The notes under the pieces were generated by a model. The model was not told the origin of the DNA. It searched no databases and saw only the letters and a list, made by a program, of their open reading frames with translations. Shown here in pieces: positions 42,133 through 50,881 of a DNA stretch of 64,000 nt; the first letter of the stretch is position 1; every line of letters starts with the position of its first letter. The DNA comes from CAZFBA01 sp964517135 (GTDB lineage Bacteria > Cyanobacteriota > Vampirovibrionia > JBFMGH01): the NCBI GenBank assembly GCA_964517135.1, contig CAZFBA010000002.1:62001-126000 (forward strand), written 5' to 3'. The translations under genes and the position numbers were made by a program.

Positions 42133-42975
42133 ATGAGAGGAATTAAAGACTTTTTGGTGCCTAACAGTCTTGACTATGCACTGAAACTTCTGGATATTAA
42201 TCAGGGTAATGCTCTTGTCCTGGGCGGAGGAACTCATCTTGCACTTGTTAAAAACTCAAGCCATGAGATTATTATAGATATTAAAAGAGCTGGTTTAGGC
42301 TATATAAAAGAGGAAAACAACTACATATGTATTGGTTCGGCTGTCAGGGCTGTTGATATAATCAATTGTGATCTTTTGAAAGACTTTGCTGGTGATATTT
42401 TACAGAATGCTGCTTCTAAGATTGGTTCTCCTTTAACGCAGAATTTGGTTACGGTTGGTGGAAATATTTATAGTATGTTTCCATGGTCGAACCTGCCTCC
42501 GGCAATGCTTGTGCTTGGTGCTGAAGTTGTGCTGACATCACAGAGTGGTTCCAGAAAAGTCTCTCTGGAAGAGCTTTTAAAAGCAAACCCCCGTACGTTT
42601 GTTAAAAAAGATGAGCTTATTAAAGAGGTATTAATTCCTAAATCTGCTAAGAATATGAAAACAAGCTATAAAACATTCAGTACGACAGAAAATGACTACG
42701 ATATGGCTATAGTTGCAGCTGGTTTAGACTTTGATGGCAAACAATGTAAGAAAGCCAGTATTGCGGTTGGGGCAGCTGTGTCTCCTGCTTCGCTTTTGAA
42801 AACATCTGGTGTTATTCTGGAAGGCAAAGAAATAACTTCTGAGCTTATTAAAGAATCTTCTGAAAAGGCTTTTTCAGATGTTAAACTTGTTAAAGATTTT
42901 AGAACATCTCAAGAACAGATTGAAGCAACTGTTAAAACTCTTGTAAAAAGAACGTTAGAAGAATGTAGCAAGTAA
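42133..42975 (+). CDS. FAD-binding subunit of xanthine dehydrogenase/CO dehydrogenase family
   Basis: I start at ATG 42133 (280 residues), downstream of the promoter. It has the FAD-binding signatures LVLGGGTHLALVKN, IGSAVRAVDIIN and SPLTQNLVTVGGNIYSMFPWSNLPPAMLVLGAEV, as in CoxM/XdhB-type subunits. It passes electrons between the [2Fe-2S] subunit and FAD/NAD. It is the first gene of a medium-small-large operon, the coxMSL order. Only 11 bases separate it from the [2Fe-2S] gene. Confidence 0.88.
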   Translation: MRGIKDFLVPNSLDYALKLLDINQGNALVLGGGTHLALVKNSSHEIIIDIKRAGLGYIKEENNYICIGSAVRAVDIINCDLLKDFAGDILQNAASKIGSPLTQNLVTVGGNIYSMFPWSNLPPAMLVLGAEVVLTSQSGSRKVSLEELLKANPRTFVKKDELIKEVLIPKSAKNMKTSYKTFSTTENDYDMAIVAAGLDFDGKQCKKASIAVGAAVSPASLLKTSGVILEGKEITSELIKESSEKAFSDVKLVKDFRTSQEQIEATVKTLVKRTLEECSK

Positions 42976-42986
42976 AGGTTTCGAAC

Positions 42987-43454
42987 ATGAAAGTTAAATT
43001 GAATATTAATGGTGTTGATAAAGACTTAACTATTGAACCTGGGGAAATATTATTACATACATTGAGGAATAATGGTTATTATGGTCCAAAGCATGCTTGT
43101 TCTACTGGTGATTGTGGTGCATGTACAGTAATTATGGATGGAGAAGCTGTTAATTCTTGTCTTGTTTTTACGGCAAGTGCTGAGGGCAAAAAAATAACCA
43201 CTATAGAGGGCATTGGAACAGTCTCTAATCCTCATCCACTCCAGCAGACTTTTGTTGAAGAAGGTGCTGTGCAGTGTGGTTACTGTATTCCTGGTATGAT
43301 ATTATCTGCTAAAGTCCTTCTGGATAAGAATATTAATCCGTCAGAAGAAGAGGTTAAAACAGCTTTAAGCGGTAATCTATGCCGTTGTACAGGTTATGTA
43401 AAGCAGATAAAGGCTGTTATTAAGGCTGCTGAAACAATGAGAGGGGGGCAATAA
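42987..43454 (+). CDS. [2Fe-2S] subunit of molybdenum hydroxylase
   Basis: The 155-residue protein has two cluster sites: CSTGDCGACTVIMDG near the N-terminus, with a further Cys in AVNSCLVF, and the C-terminal helical domain CGYCIPGMILSAK and CRCTGYVK. This is the standard CoxS/XdhC-type electron transfer subunit of molybdopterin enzymes. Its stop overlaps the start of the large subunit by one base (ATAATG). Confidence 0.93.
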   Translation: MKVKLNINGVDKDLTIEPGEILLHTLRNNGYYGPKHACSTGDCGACTVIMDGEAVNSCLVFTASAEGKKITTIEGIGTVSNPHPLQQTFVEEGAVQCGYCIPGMILSAKVLLDKNINPSEEEVKTALSGNLCRCTGYVKQIKAVIKAAETMRGGQ

Positions 43455-45772
43455 TGCTAAACAAGTTTAAAGTTGTAAATAAAAGCGTTAAAAAGGTTGA
43501 TGGCCTGTCTTTAGCCTGTGGGAAACCAGTATTTGCAGGAGATATGGACTCAAGAGGCTTGTTATGTGTTAAAATTCTCACATCAACAAAGGCTCATGCA
43601 AGAATAAAACATATTGATATTTCTAAAGCAGAGGCTTTACCTGGTGTTTATTGTGTTCTATGTCATACAAACGTTCCCCGTGTGCCAAGGACAACGGCAG
43701 GACAGGGTTATCCGGAGCCTTCTCCATATGATTCAGTTATGTTTGATAATAAAGTCAGGTTTGTTGGTGACAGGGTTGCAGCTGTAGCAGCAGAAACAGA
43801 AGAGATTGCAGAAGAAGCACTCAAGCTTATTGATGTAGAGTATGATATTTTAGAGCCTGTTTTAGATCCAAAGAAAGCTATGGCTGATGGTGCACCTGTT
43901 ATTCATGATCAGGATGACTGCAAGGTAATTATTCCAATTGCCTATGAGCCTCAAAAGAATATTTGTGCATACGTTGATGCCGTAGTTGGAGATACAGAAA
44001 AAGCATTTGCAGGGTCAGATTATGTTTTTGAAGGTGAATTTCATGCTCCTAAAGCCCAGCATTGTGCTACTGAACCTCATGTATCATCTGCACATCTCGA
44101 TGATAAAGATAGAATAATTATTGTTACCAGTACACAGGTGCCTTTTCACGTTCGTCGTATTGTGGCACAGACGCTTCAGCTTCCTATAAAGAAAATTAGG
44201 GTTATAAAACCCCGTGTTGGTGGTGCTTTTGGTAGCAAGCAAGAAATGTGTTTTGAGGATATTGTTGCCATGGTGACCCTGCGTACAGGGCGTTCATGTA
44301 TGCTTAAATACACACGTGAAGAGGTTTTTGTTTCTTCTCGTATACGTCATGAGCAATATGTGACCCTTAAAGGTGGCCTTAATAAAGATGGTAAAATAAC
44401 AGGCTTTGATATGTATGTTTTAAGTAACACAGGTGCCTATGGTTCACATGGTTTAACAGTTATGTGTAACTGTGGAAGTAAGGTTTTACCGCTTTATCCT
44501 GCTGAAAATCTGACTTTCAGGGGGCATGCAGTTTATACTAATTCTCCTGTTGCTGGTGCATACAGAGGGTATGGTGCTACACAGGCTGCTTTCGCTATGG
44601 AAGTTATAATTGACCAGATGGCTGAAAAGCTTGGTGTTGATCCTGTTGATTTCAGGCTGTCTCATCACATTAAAGAAGGCCAGGGTTCACCTATTTTTCA
44701 GGCTCTAGGAGAAGGAAGAGAAGGCGTTGAGCAGAAAGTTAAATCTTGTGGTCTGCCAGATTGCATAAAGCTGGGGGCAGAAGAGATAAACTGGAAACAA
44801 AAATACTATAAATCAAAAGATAACGGTACTATTAAACGAGGTATTGGTATGGCAGCCCTGATGCAGGGTTCATCAATACCTGAAATTGACATGGCTTCAG
44901 CTTCTATTAAGATGAATGAAGATGGTTCATTCAACCTGCTGGTAGGTGCAACAGATCTTGGTACTGGTAGTGATACTGTATTAGCGCAGATTGCTGCTGA
45001 AAATCTTGGTATAAGTGAAGAAGATATTATTGTTTATTCTTCTGATACAGATATGACGCCTTTTGACGTTGGGGCTTATGCTTCTTCAACTACCTATCTC
45101 TCTGGTATGGCAGTTAAAAATGCTGCTGATATCGTTAAAGCACAGATTATTAGTGTTGTTAAAGAAATGCTTAATGAAACTGACTCTGAATTTGAGTTTG
45201 ATGATGGCATGATCAAGTCACTGACTTCAGGGAAAGAACTTGCGATGTCAGATGTAGCATTAAGGGCAATGTATCAAGAGAATCAGTTTCAGATTGGTGC
45301 TATTGGCTCTGCTATAAGTCATTCTTCACCCCCCCCATTTGCTGCGCACTTTGTAGAGGTTGAAGTAGATACTGAAACAGGTAAAGTAACGGTACTTAAA
45401 TATGTTGCTGCTGTAGATTGTGGTACTGCTATTAATCCTAAACTGGCAGAAGGACAGACTGAAGGAGCTGTTTTAAATGGTATTAGTTATGCATTGACTG
45501 AAAATTACATATTGAATGATCAGGGCCGTATGTTGAATCCGAATTTCAGACATTACAAAACTCTAAGGTCAAATGATATTAAAGAATTAAAGACTATTAT
45601 GGTTCCAACGTATGAGCCTACCGGGCCATATGGTGCAAAAAGTGTATCTGAAATTTCTATAAATGGTGCTATGCCTGCGATTTCAAATGCTATTTACCAT
45701 GCGACCGGCGTAAGGCTTTATGACGCTCCATTTACACCTGATAAGGTGTTGAAAGCGCTGAATCAAAAGTAA
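43454..45772 (+). CDS. Molybdopterin-binding large subunit, xanthine dehydrogenase-like
   Basis: The 772-residue subunit contains GGAFGSKQEMCFEDIVAM, VAGAYRGYGATQAAFAMEV, TDLGTGSDTVLAQIAAE and the C-terminal PTGPYGAKSVSEISINGAMPAISNAI. These are the cofactor-binding and base-catalysis regions (Glu in the GAKSVSE stretch) of the xanthine oxidase family. It may oxidise a purine or another N-heterocycle, aldehyde or CO. The motif RGYGATQ is nearer to xanthine/nicotinate-type enzymes than to the CO dehydrogenase loop VAYRCSF. No XdhC-type maturase is in the window. It is the last gene of the operon. Confidence 0.88.
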   Translation: MLNKFKVVNKSVKKVDGLSLACGKPVFAGDMDSRGLLCVKILTSTKAHARIKHIDISKAEALPGVYCVLCHTNVPRVPRTTAGQGYPEPSPYDSVMFDNKVRFVGDRVAAVAAETEEIAEEALKLIDVEYDILEPVLDPKKAMADGAPVIHDQDDCKVIIPIAYEPQKNICAYVDAVVGDTEKAFAGSDYVFEGEFHAPKAQHCATEPHVSSAHLDDKDRIIIVTSTQVPFHVRRIVAQTLQLPIKKIRVIKPRVGGAFGSKQEMCFEDIVAMVTLRTGRSCMLKYTREEVFVSSRIRHEQYVTLKGGLNKDGKITGFDMYVLSNTGAYGSHGLTVMCNCGSKVLPLYPAENLTFRGHAVYTNSPVAGAYRGYGATQAAFAMEVIIDQMAEKLGVDPVDFRLSHHIKEGQGSPIFQALGEGREGVEQKVKSCGLPDCIKLGAEEINWKQKYYKSKDNGTIKRGIGMAALMQGSSIPEIDMASASIKMNEDGSFNLLVGATDLGTGSDTVLAQIAAENLGISEEDIIVYSSDTDMTPFDVGAYASSTTYLSGMAVKNAADIVKAQIISVVKEMLNETDSEFEFDDGMIKSLTSGKELAMSDVALRAMYQENQFQIGAIGSAISHSSPPPFAAHFVEVEVDTETGKVTVLKYVAAVDCGTAINPKLAEGQTEGAVLNGISYALTENYILNDQGRMLNPNFRHYKTLRSNDIKELKTIMVPTYEPTGPYGAKSVSEISINGAMPAISNAIYHATGVRLYDAPFTPDKVLKALNQK

Positions 45773-45780
45773 TAGCAAGA

Positions 45781-45798
45781 ATAATACATATGTGTTAT
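45781..45798. repeat. ACATATGT-core palindrome at convergent junction
   Basis: An 18-base near-palindrome (ATAATACATATGTGTTAT, one mismatched pair) lies just after the large-subunit stop and before the terminator. Its core and flanks match the palindromes at 30589-30604 and 52892-52905. Confidence 0.6.
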
Positions 45799-45802
45799 GT
45801 TC

Positions 45803-45838
45803 GCCCGGACTGCTTTCGAGGTTCGGGCTTTTAGTTTA
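45803..45838 (+). terminator. Terminator of molybdenum hydroxylase operon
   Basis: GCCCGGAC (45803-45810) pairs with GTTCGGGC (45821-45828), with one G-T wobble and a ten-base loop, and is followed by TTTTAGTTT. It sits between the convergent large-subunit and MoaD-like genes. Confidence 0.75.
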
Positions 45839-45839
45839 T

Positions 45840-46079
45840 TTAGCCTCCACCAGCAGGAAGAAACAATGTAATGGCAACCTTGTTTATTAGCTTTGTTTCC
45901 AGTGTGGCCCGTTCTCCATTTATAGTTGCCAGTATGAACTTATGATGATCTTCTTTGTATCCGAGCTGTGTAAGAAGGTCTTTTACAGTTGCATTTTCTT
46001 CTATTGTTATCCATTCTTGCTTTTTACCAGAGTGCGATCTGATAACGCCTGAATAGTCTACAAGTATCTTGGTGCTCAC
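45840..46079 (-). CDS. MoaD/ThiS-like ubiquitin-fold sulfur carrier protein
   Basis: This 79-residue protein has the beta-grasp pattern (MSTKILVDYSG, EWITIEENATVKDLLTQLG, KFILATINGERATLETKL, KVAITLFLPAGGG) and the C-terminal Gly-Gly needed for thiocarboxylate formation. Here the end is three Gly. Members supply sulfur for molybdopterin, thiamine or other cofactors. Its position opposite a molybdenum enzyme operon makes molybdopterin synthesis likely, but no MoaE is near and ThiS is possible. Confidence 0.7.
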   Translation of the reverse strand: MSTKILVDYSGVIRSHSGKKQEWITIEENATVKDLLTQLGYKEDHHKFILATINGERATLETKLINKVAITLFLPAGGG

Positions 46080-46520
46080 TTGATTTATTCCTTTGCTGGC
46101 TACTTTATGTAAGTTGATGGTTCAAAACCTGATTTGGTGGTTTGTTTATCATATCACATTATCTAAAGAAATGTTAAGTTTAAGTCGTCATGTAGCAACA
46201 ATTTCTTTTCTGGATGTTTTTTACAGTTAGATTTTCAATGTTTTTGTGTTCTTAAAATCTGATAAAAACCATTATAATCAACTTAATTATGGTTTTTTAA
46301 TGGGGAATCAACTGTAATAGAACACCTTAGAAGTAATTTTTTAAATTTAATCTGGAGGAAAAAACATACAGCTTTTGAATTTACTTTTTATCACTAGATT
46401 AAAGGATTAACGTTTTTTCAAGTCAGATAATTTTCTTAATCAGGTTATTTTCAAATATTTAATTTCTATTATGTACATGATATCAGTTTTACAGCAAATA
46501 GTTCATATGTGGGGATCTTT
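46080..46520. other. Intergenic region between MoaD-like and adenosine deaminase genes
   Basis: This 441-base AT-rich region holds a 9-bp hairpin at 46264-46297 (AAAAACCAT/ATGGTTTTT) and a GGAGG near 46353 that is not followed by a normal start or a long frame. It presumably contains divergent promoters. No gene is supported. Confidence 0.5.
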
Positions 46521-48032
46521 ATGAGTTTGAGTTTAATGAACGTGCATGGCTTAAAGATTAACTCTCAAAATAAAAGAAGTCAGTTAATTACTAAAAATGA
46601 TTCATTTGTTGCATTTAGAGGAAATAGTGTTCCCTCCTTAACTCCTCAGCTTGATGGTGACGTAGTCCAGTTTTCTAATAAGGCTTCTTCAAAAGATAAA
46701 TTAAATAAGATTACACCTGAATTGCACCAGTTATTTGAGAAATTGCCTAAGACAGAGCTGCATATGCACCTTAGTGGCTCTACTCCCTTGAGTACAATTA
46801 GAGAAATAATGCGTGAAAACGGTATGTCAGAAGAAGAAATCGCAGAAGCTACAGATATAGACCCTAATTTTGAAGGTTTGGATGATTTCTTAAAGACTTA
46901 TTACAAGGTTGCATGGGTTGTGCAAAAGCCAGAACACTTTAAAAAAGCTGCATATCAGATTTGTATGGATGCAGCAGAAGAAAACGTACGCTATCTAGAG
47001 ATTAGAACCAGTGCAATAGGCAAAGGCGCACCAGCAGATGATATTTTACAGGCAGTATCTGATGGTATTAATCAAGCCAGAAAAGAACTTTCAGCAAAGG
47101 GTTTTGATCAGAAAGCCAGGATTATTGTATTGTCTCAAAGACATCATTCACCTTTGGAATCTATGAAACATGCTGTCCTGGCAGAAGAATGGGCGAAAAA
47201 ACCGGGCAGCCTTGTTGTAGGCTTTGATGTTGCAGGTCCAGAAGATGGATATCCTATTAGCTTCCACGAAATGGCAATCAAATATGCTGCTAATAGTCCA
47301 CATCTCAAAGTAACTGTTCATGCTGGCGAAACCCCTGGTTCTAAACTGGTTGCACCAAAGAAAAAACCTGGTGAAGAGCTTTCAGAAAAAGATCAGAAAA
47401 AGCTTGAAGCTTTTGGTAATCTGGAAGTAGCTACAATAAATGAGCTGGCAGGTGCTAATGATGCTGCAAGTGATATAAGAAAAGTTAATAAAGGTATAGA
47501 TGTTCAGTATGTACCTTCAGAATCAATGAAAAAAGCTATTCAGTATGGCACAGATAGGTTGGGGCACGGCGTTCATATATATGATGATCCTGAAGTTTTC
47601 AGAACGATAAAAGAAAAACAGATTCCAATTGAGTCTCCACCCTGGTGTAACGTGCAGCTGGGTAGTGTTGATTCTTATCAGGCCCACCCAATTAAGAAGA
47701 TGCTGGATGATGGCATTAATGTAAGCCTTTCAACAGATAATAGAACGATTTCTTCAACTACTTTAACCAGAGAGTATGAAGAGCTTTATGCTAATAAGGT
47801 GGTTACAGACTGGAATGATATTAAAAACCTCGTTATTAATGGTGCTAAATCAGTCTTCCTGCCACCTCATGAAAGAGAGCAACTGGTTAAAGACTTTGAA
47901 CAGGACCTAGAAAATATAGAAAATAACCCTGTTTTCAGTGAAGCCATTGATAAATATTTATCACCAGCCAGAAAAGCTATTACATTTGCAGGTAGAAAGC
48001 TTGCTGATGCTATCAAAACAAAAGCAGCGTAG
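46521..48032 (+). CDS. Adenosine deaminase family protein with N-terminal F-x-G region and internal insert
   Basis: I start at ATG 46521 (GGGGA upstream), giving 503 residues. Residues 1-60 are low-complexity and include FVAFRGN, an F-x-G motif as in the protein at 14133. The enzyme part keeps metal ligands and catalysis motifs: HMHLSGS (H-x-H), HAGE, GHGVH and a STDNRTIS region with the usual Asp. It should deaminate adenosine or a related purine, with zinc. It is longer than typical enzymes (about 340). Between HAGE and GHG there is an insert of about 55 residues (KLVAPKKKPGEELSEKDQKK and onward). The unusual ends may mark secretion or a host-interaction role, which is speculative. Confidence 0.8.
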   Translation: MSLSLMNVHGLKINSQNKRSQLITKNDSFVAFRGNSVPSLTPQLDGDVVQFSNKASSKDKLNKITPELHQLFEKLPKTELHMHLSGSTPLSTIREIMRENGMSEEEIAEATDIDPNFEGLDDFLKTYYKVAWVVQKPEHFKKAAYQICMDAAEENVRYLEIRTSAIGKGAPADDILQAVSDGINQARKELSAKGFDQKARIIVLSQRHHSPLESMKHAVLAEEWAKKPGSLVVGFDVAGPEDGYPISFHEMAIKYAANSPHLKVTVHAGETPGSKLVAPKKKPGEELSEKDQKKLEAFGNLEVATINELAGANDAASDIRKVNKGIDVQYVPSESMKKAIQYGTDRLGHGVHIYDDPEVFRTIKEKQIPIESPPWCNVQLGSVDSYQAHPIKKMLDDGINVSLSTDNRTISSTTLTREYEELYANKVVTDWNDIKNLVINGAKSVFLPPHEREQLVKDFEQDLENIENNPVFSEAIDKYLSPARKAITFAGRKLADAIKTKAA

Positions 48033-48033
48033 C

Positions 48034-49425
48034 TTATTTGCCAACGCAAAATTGTGAAAAGATCCTGTCAATGATGCTTTCTGCTACTACCTCGCCAACG
48101 ATTTCGTCGAGTGCAATCAGGGCTGCTTTTATGTCTATTGATATGAGATCATGCATTTCTTTGTGGTCTGTAGCTTCTATAGCTAATTTAATGTGCTTTA
48201 AAGCTGTTTGAAGGCATTCCTGATGTCTGAAGTTGATGTAAACCTCGTCTTTATTCGTTTTGAAATCTTTTCCCAGAACAGTTTCTTTTATTTTTTGTTT
48301 TAATAACTCTATTCCTGTTCCTGTGGTGGCTGATATATTTATTTGCTGGCTGTCATGTTGGATGGAATCCTTTAACAGGTCTATTTTGTTCCCTGCCTTA
48401 AGGAGTGGTTTACCTGTTTTTATGGCTTCTTGAAGGATAATGTTATCATCTTTACATAATTCTTTTGAGGCATCGAAGATAAATAAGATTAAATCGCTTT
48501 CAGTCATGCTTATTCTGGATCGTCCCACTCCTATTGATTCTATATAGTCGTTTTCTGACCCTGTTAGTATATCTCTAATGCCTGCTGTATCTGTTAGTAT
48601 GACAGGTATACCATCTATATCTATAGTTTCCTGAAGTATGTCACGGGTTGTGCCAGGTATATCTGTAACAATAGCACGTTCGGACTTAAGTAGATAGTTA
48701 AAAAGCGATGATTTGCCGACATTAGGCTTTCCGATAATTGTAACTTTTATACCCTGCTTGAGTATATTGCCATCTGTTGCCTGAATAAGGACATTTTGAA
48801 TCGTTCTTTTAATTTTCATAAGTTTTTTATGAAGTTCCTTGTGGCTTATTTCGTCAACTTCATCAGGGAAGTCAAGGCTTGCTTCAATTTGTGCAAGAAG
48901 GTTAGTAAGAGAAATCCTTATTTTATTGATCATTTCTGAAAGTTTGCCAGACAGGTTATAGGCAGCAGCTGAAGAAAAGAGTTCTGTTTTAGCTGAAATA
49001 ATGTCCAGGACAGCTTCTACCTGGGTCAGGTCGATTCTGCCACCAATGAAAGCCCGTTTAGTAAATTCTCCCTGTTCGGCCTGTCTTGCGCCCTGTTGCA
49101 GGCATATTTCAAGTATTTTTTTAGTAACGTTAATGCCTCCGTGGCATTGAATTTCTGTTACATCTTCTGTGGTGTAACTTTTAGGGGCTTTAAATGCCAG
49201 AACAATTGCTTCGTCGATTAAACTTTGATCCTGTGGGTTTATAATCCAGCCATAGTAAAACTTTGAATGTTCAAGTGACCTTACAATTTTTTTGTCAGCT
49301 GATCTGAATATTTTAAGTGTTATGTTCCAGGCTTCAGTGCCGCTTATTCTAATGATGCTTACGCCTGCTGTACCTGTAGGTGTTGTTATTGCAGCTATAG
49401 TATCCTGTTTTATAATTGTTTTCAC
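48034..49425 (-). CDS. mnmE: tRNA modification GTPase MnmE (TrmE)
   Basis: The 463-residue protein has an N-terminal folate-binding-type domain (DTIAAITTPTGTAGVSIIRISG) and a helical middle. The G domain carries G1 GKPNVGKSS, TDIPGTTRDI, DTAG and a NKID-type motif. The C-terminus is CVGK (C-x-G-K), the signature used in GTP-dependent tRNA wobble uridine modification. With MnmG it makes 5-carboxymethylaminomethyl-uridine at U34. It starts at GTG and follows yidC, as in many bacteria (the yidC-mnmE order). Confidence 0.95.
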   Translation of the reverse strand: MKTIIKQDTIAAITTPTGTAGVSIIRISGTEAWNITLKIFRSADKKIVRSLEHSKFYYGWIINPQDQSLIDEAIVLAFKAPKSYTTEDVTEIQCHGGINVTKKILEICLQQGARQAEQGEFTKRAFIGGRIDLTQVEAVLDIISAKTELFSSAAAYNLSGKLSEMINKIRISLTNLLAQIEASLDFPDEVDEISHKELHKKLMKIKRTIQNVLIQATDGNILKQGIKVTIIGKPNVGKSSLFNYLLKSERAIVTDIPGTTRDILQETIDIDGIPVILTDTAGIRDILTGSENDYIESIGVGRSRISMTESDLILFIFDASKELCKDDNIILQEAIKTGKPLLKAGNKIDLLKDSIQHDSQQINISATTGTGIELLKQKIKETVLGKDFKTNKDEVYINFRHQECLQTALKHIKLAIEATDHKEMHDLISIDIKAALIALDEIVGEVVAESIIDRIFSQFCVGK

Positions 49426-49430
49426 CTTCT

Positions 49431-50639
49431 TTAGCTTTGTTTTTTGCCTCGTTGTTTTTTCTTTTTTCGTGCTTTGCGGCTCAGGTTTTTATTTTGTTTT
49501 GCTTGAAGTGTTTGTGAGTCTGGCTGTGTAACTTCTTTGCTTTCTATATCGATTATCTGATCTGAGTAATCTTCTTTTTCTAGGGGTTGTACTATTGCTG
49601 TTTTGTTTTTTGCGTCTTCTATTTCCAGGTATTTGTTTATAGCTACAGTTTGTCCGACCTGGAAGATGTTGCTTATTACCATATATAGCAAGACACCAGC
49701 AGGTATAGGTATTATAATAAACATAGCCATAATCATAAAGGGCATCATTTTGGTCATAGATTCTTGCATGGCTTTTTGTTGGGGATCCATGGCAGCAGTT
49801 GATGCCATGCTTGTCATAATTTTCTGTGATCCATACATTGTAACGCCAAATAGTACAAGCAATAGTATGACATCAAAGTTGAATTTTGTCTTGCCGTGTT
49901 TGGTGTTTACGGTTACGCTAAGTTCTTCTTTTTCTGATACGGGCTTAAATGTCAGGTGTTCAATTTCTTTTGTTGCATCATTTAAAACAGGTATAACAGC
50001 AGATATGATCTGGTTTTTATCCACTGTTTCATCGGGGAATTTAATTTCTTTAAAGGCTATTTCAAGCGTTAGAGGTTCTCCTGGTGTTATTTTTTCGGGT
50101 TCATAGGTAATTGCATTTCTGTAATTGTCTATTATTGCTTGAATTTCACCTGATGGCATTTTGACTTTTATTTTTTTACCGGTGATAAACTTGTCTTTTT
50201 CTTTGACGTTAAATGTACCATCGTCGATAGGGCCACCGTATGATTGCAGTGTTCCGTCCAGCCTGTGTATAAACATAAAGGAACTCTGACCGGCCACCTG
50301 TAGAAATGTTACGCTTATCAGAGTTGTATAAAGCAGTATAAATACAGGCATCTGGAGCAATAATGGTAGGCAGCCTCCCAGCGGGTTGAATTTATGCTCT
50401 TTATAGAATGCCATCATCTTTTGCTGGAGTTTTTGCGGGTCATTTTTGTATTTATTTTGTAGCTGTTTTAATCGGGGGGCGAGTTCCTGCATCTTTTTCA
50501 TTGAGCGTTGCTGGGAGATGCTTAGTGGTAACAATGCAAGTCTGACAATGATTGTTAAGAGCACAATTCCCATTCCCCAGCTTCCGCCGATATTTTTTAG
50601 AAATTCCAGTATGTCAATTGTAAATTGTGTCCAGTCCAC
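49431..50639 (-). CDS. yidC: Membrane protein insertase YidC with internal insertion
   Basis: The 402-residue protein starts at GTG and has no large N-terminal periplasmic P1 domain, so it is of the Oxa1/Alb3-like short type. Conserved regions are the hydrophilic-groove helix IVRLALLPLSISQQRSMKKMQELAPRLKQLQNKYK, FNPLGGCLPLLLQMPVFILLY, and the later helices LLVLFGVTMY and MMPFMIMAMFIIIP. An insert of about 130 residues (about 128-255, polar and beta-rich with repeated Lys/Asp) lies between two membrane segments. The tail is basic (RKARKKKKQRGKKQ) and probably binds ribosomes. It is followed by mnmE and preceded by yidD and rnpA. Confidence 0.92.
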   Translation of the reverse strand: MDWTQFTIDILEFLKNIGGSWGMGIVLLTIIVRLALLPLSISQQRSMKKMQELAPRLKQLQNKYKNDPQKLQQKMMAFYKEHKFNPLGGCLPLLLQMPVFILLYTTLISVTFLQVAGQSSFMFIHRLDGTLQSYGGPIDDGTFNVKEKDKFITGKKIKVKMPSGEIQAIIDNYRNAITYEPEKITPGEPLTLEIAFKEIKFPDETVDKNQIISAVIPVLNDATKEIEHLTFKPVSEKEELSVTVNTKHGKTKFNFDVILLLVLFGVTMYGSQKIMTSMASTAAMDPQQKAMQESMTKMMPFMIMAMFIIIPIPAGVLLYMVISNIFQVGQTVAINKYLEIEDAKNKTAIVQPLEKEDYSDQIIDIESKEVTQPDSQTLQAKQNKNLSRKARKKKKQRGKKQS

Positions 50640-50656
50640 AGCAAATACCTTTCATA

Positions 50657-50881
50657 TTATGCTTTATGGTTGATGGGAACAGGGTCATATCCCCCTGGAT
50701 GAAAGGGGTGGCAACGGCAAATACGCTTTATACCCATCCATGATCCTTTAAAAAAGCCCCATTCTATTATAGCAACTTTTGTATATTCTGAGCATGTAGG
50801 CTCAAACCTGCAAGTACGTGGTTTAAAAAATACCAGCTTCTGATATATACGTATTAATGTTACTGCAATTGTTTTAAGCAT
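50657..50881 (-). CDS. yidD: Membrane protein insertion efficiency factor YidD
   Basis: The 74-residue protein contains the family motif FKPRTCRFEPTCSEYTKVAI and the CHPFHPGGYDPVP C-terminal motif, with the conserved Cys residues. It is amphipathic and sits at the membrane by YidC, helping insertion. It overlaps the rnpA stop by eight bases in the rpmH-rnpA-yidD-yidC order. Confidence 0.95.
   Translation of the reverse strand: MLKTIAVTLIRIYQKLVFFKPRTCRFEPTCSEYTKVAIIEWGFFKGSWMGIKRICRCHPFHPGGYDPVPINHKA

Noticed and set aside
46340..46420. A leader peptide after the GGAGG near 46353
   Set aside because: No ATG, GTG or TTG lies at a proper distance; the only short frame (TTG) is too far and has no recognisable content.
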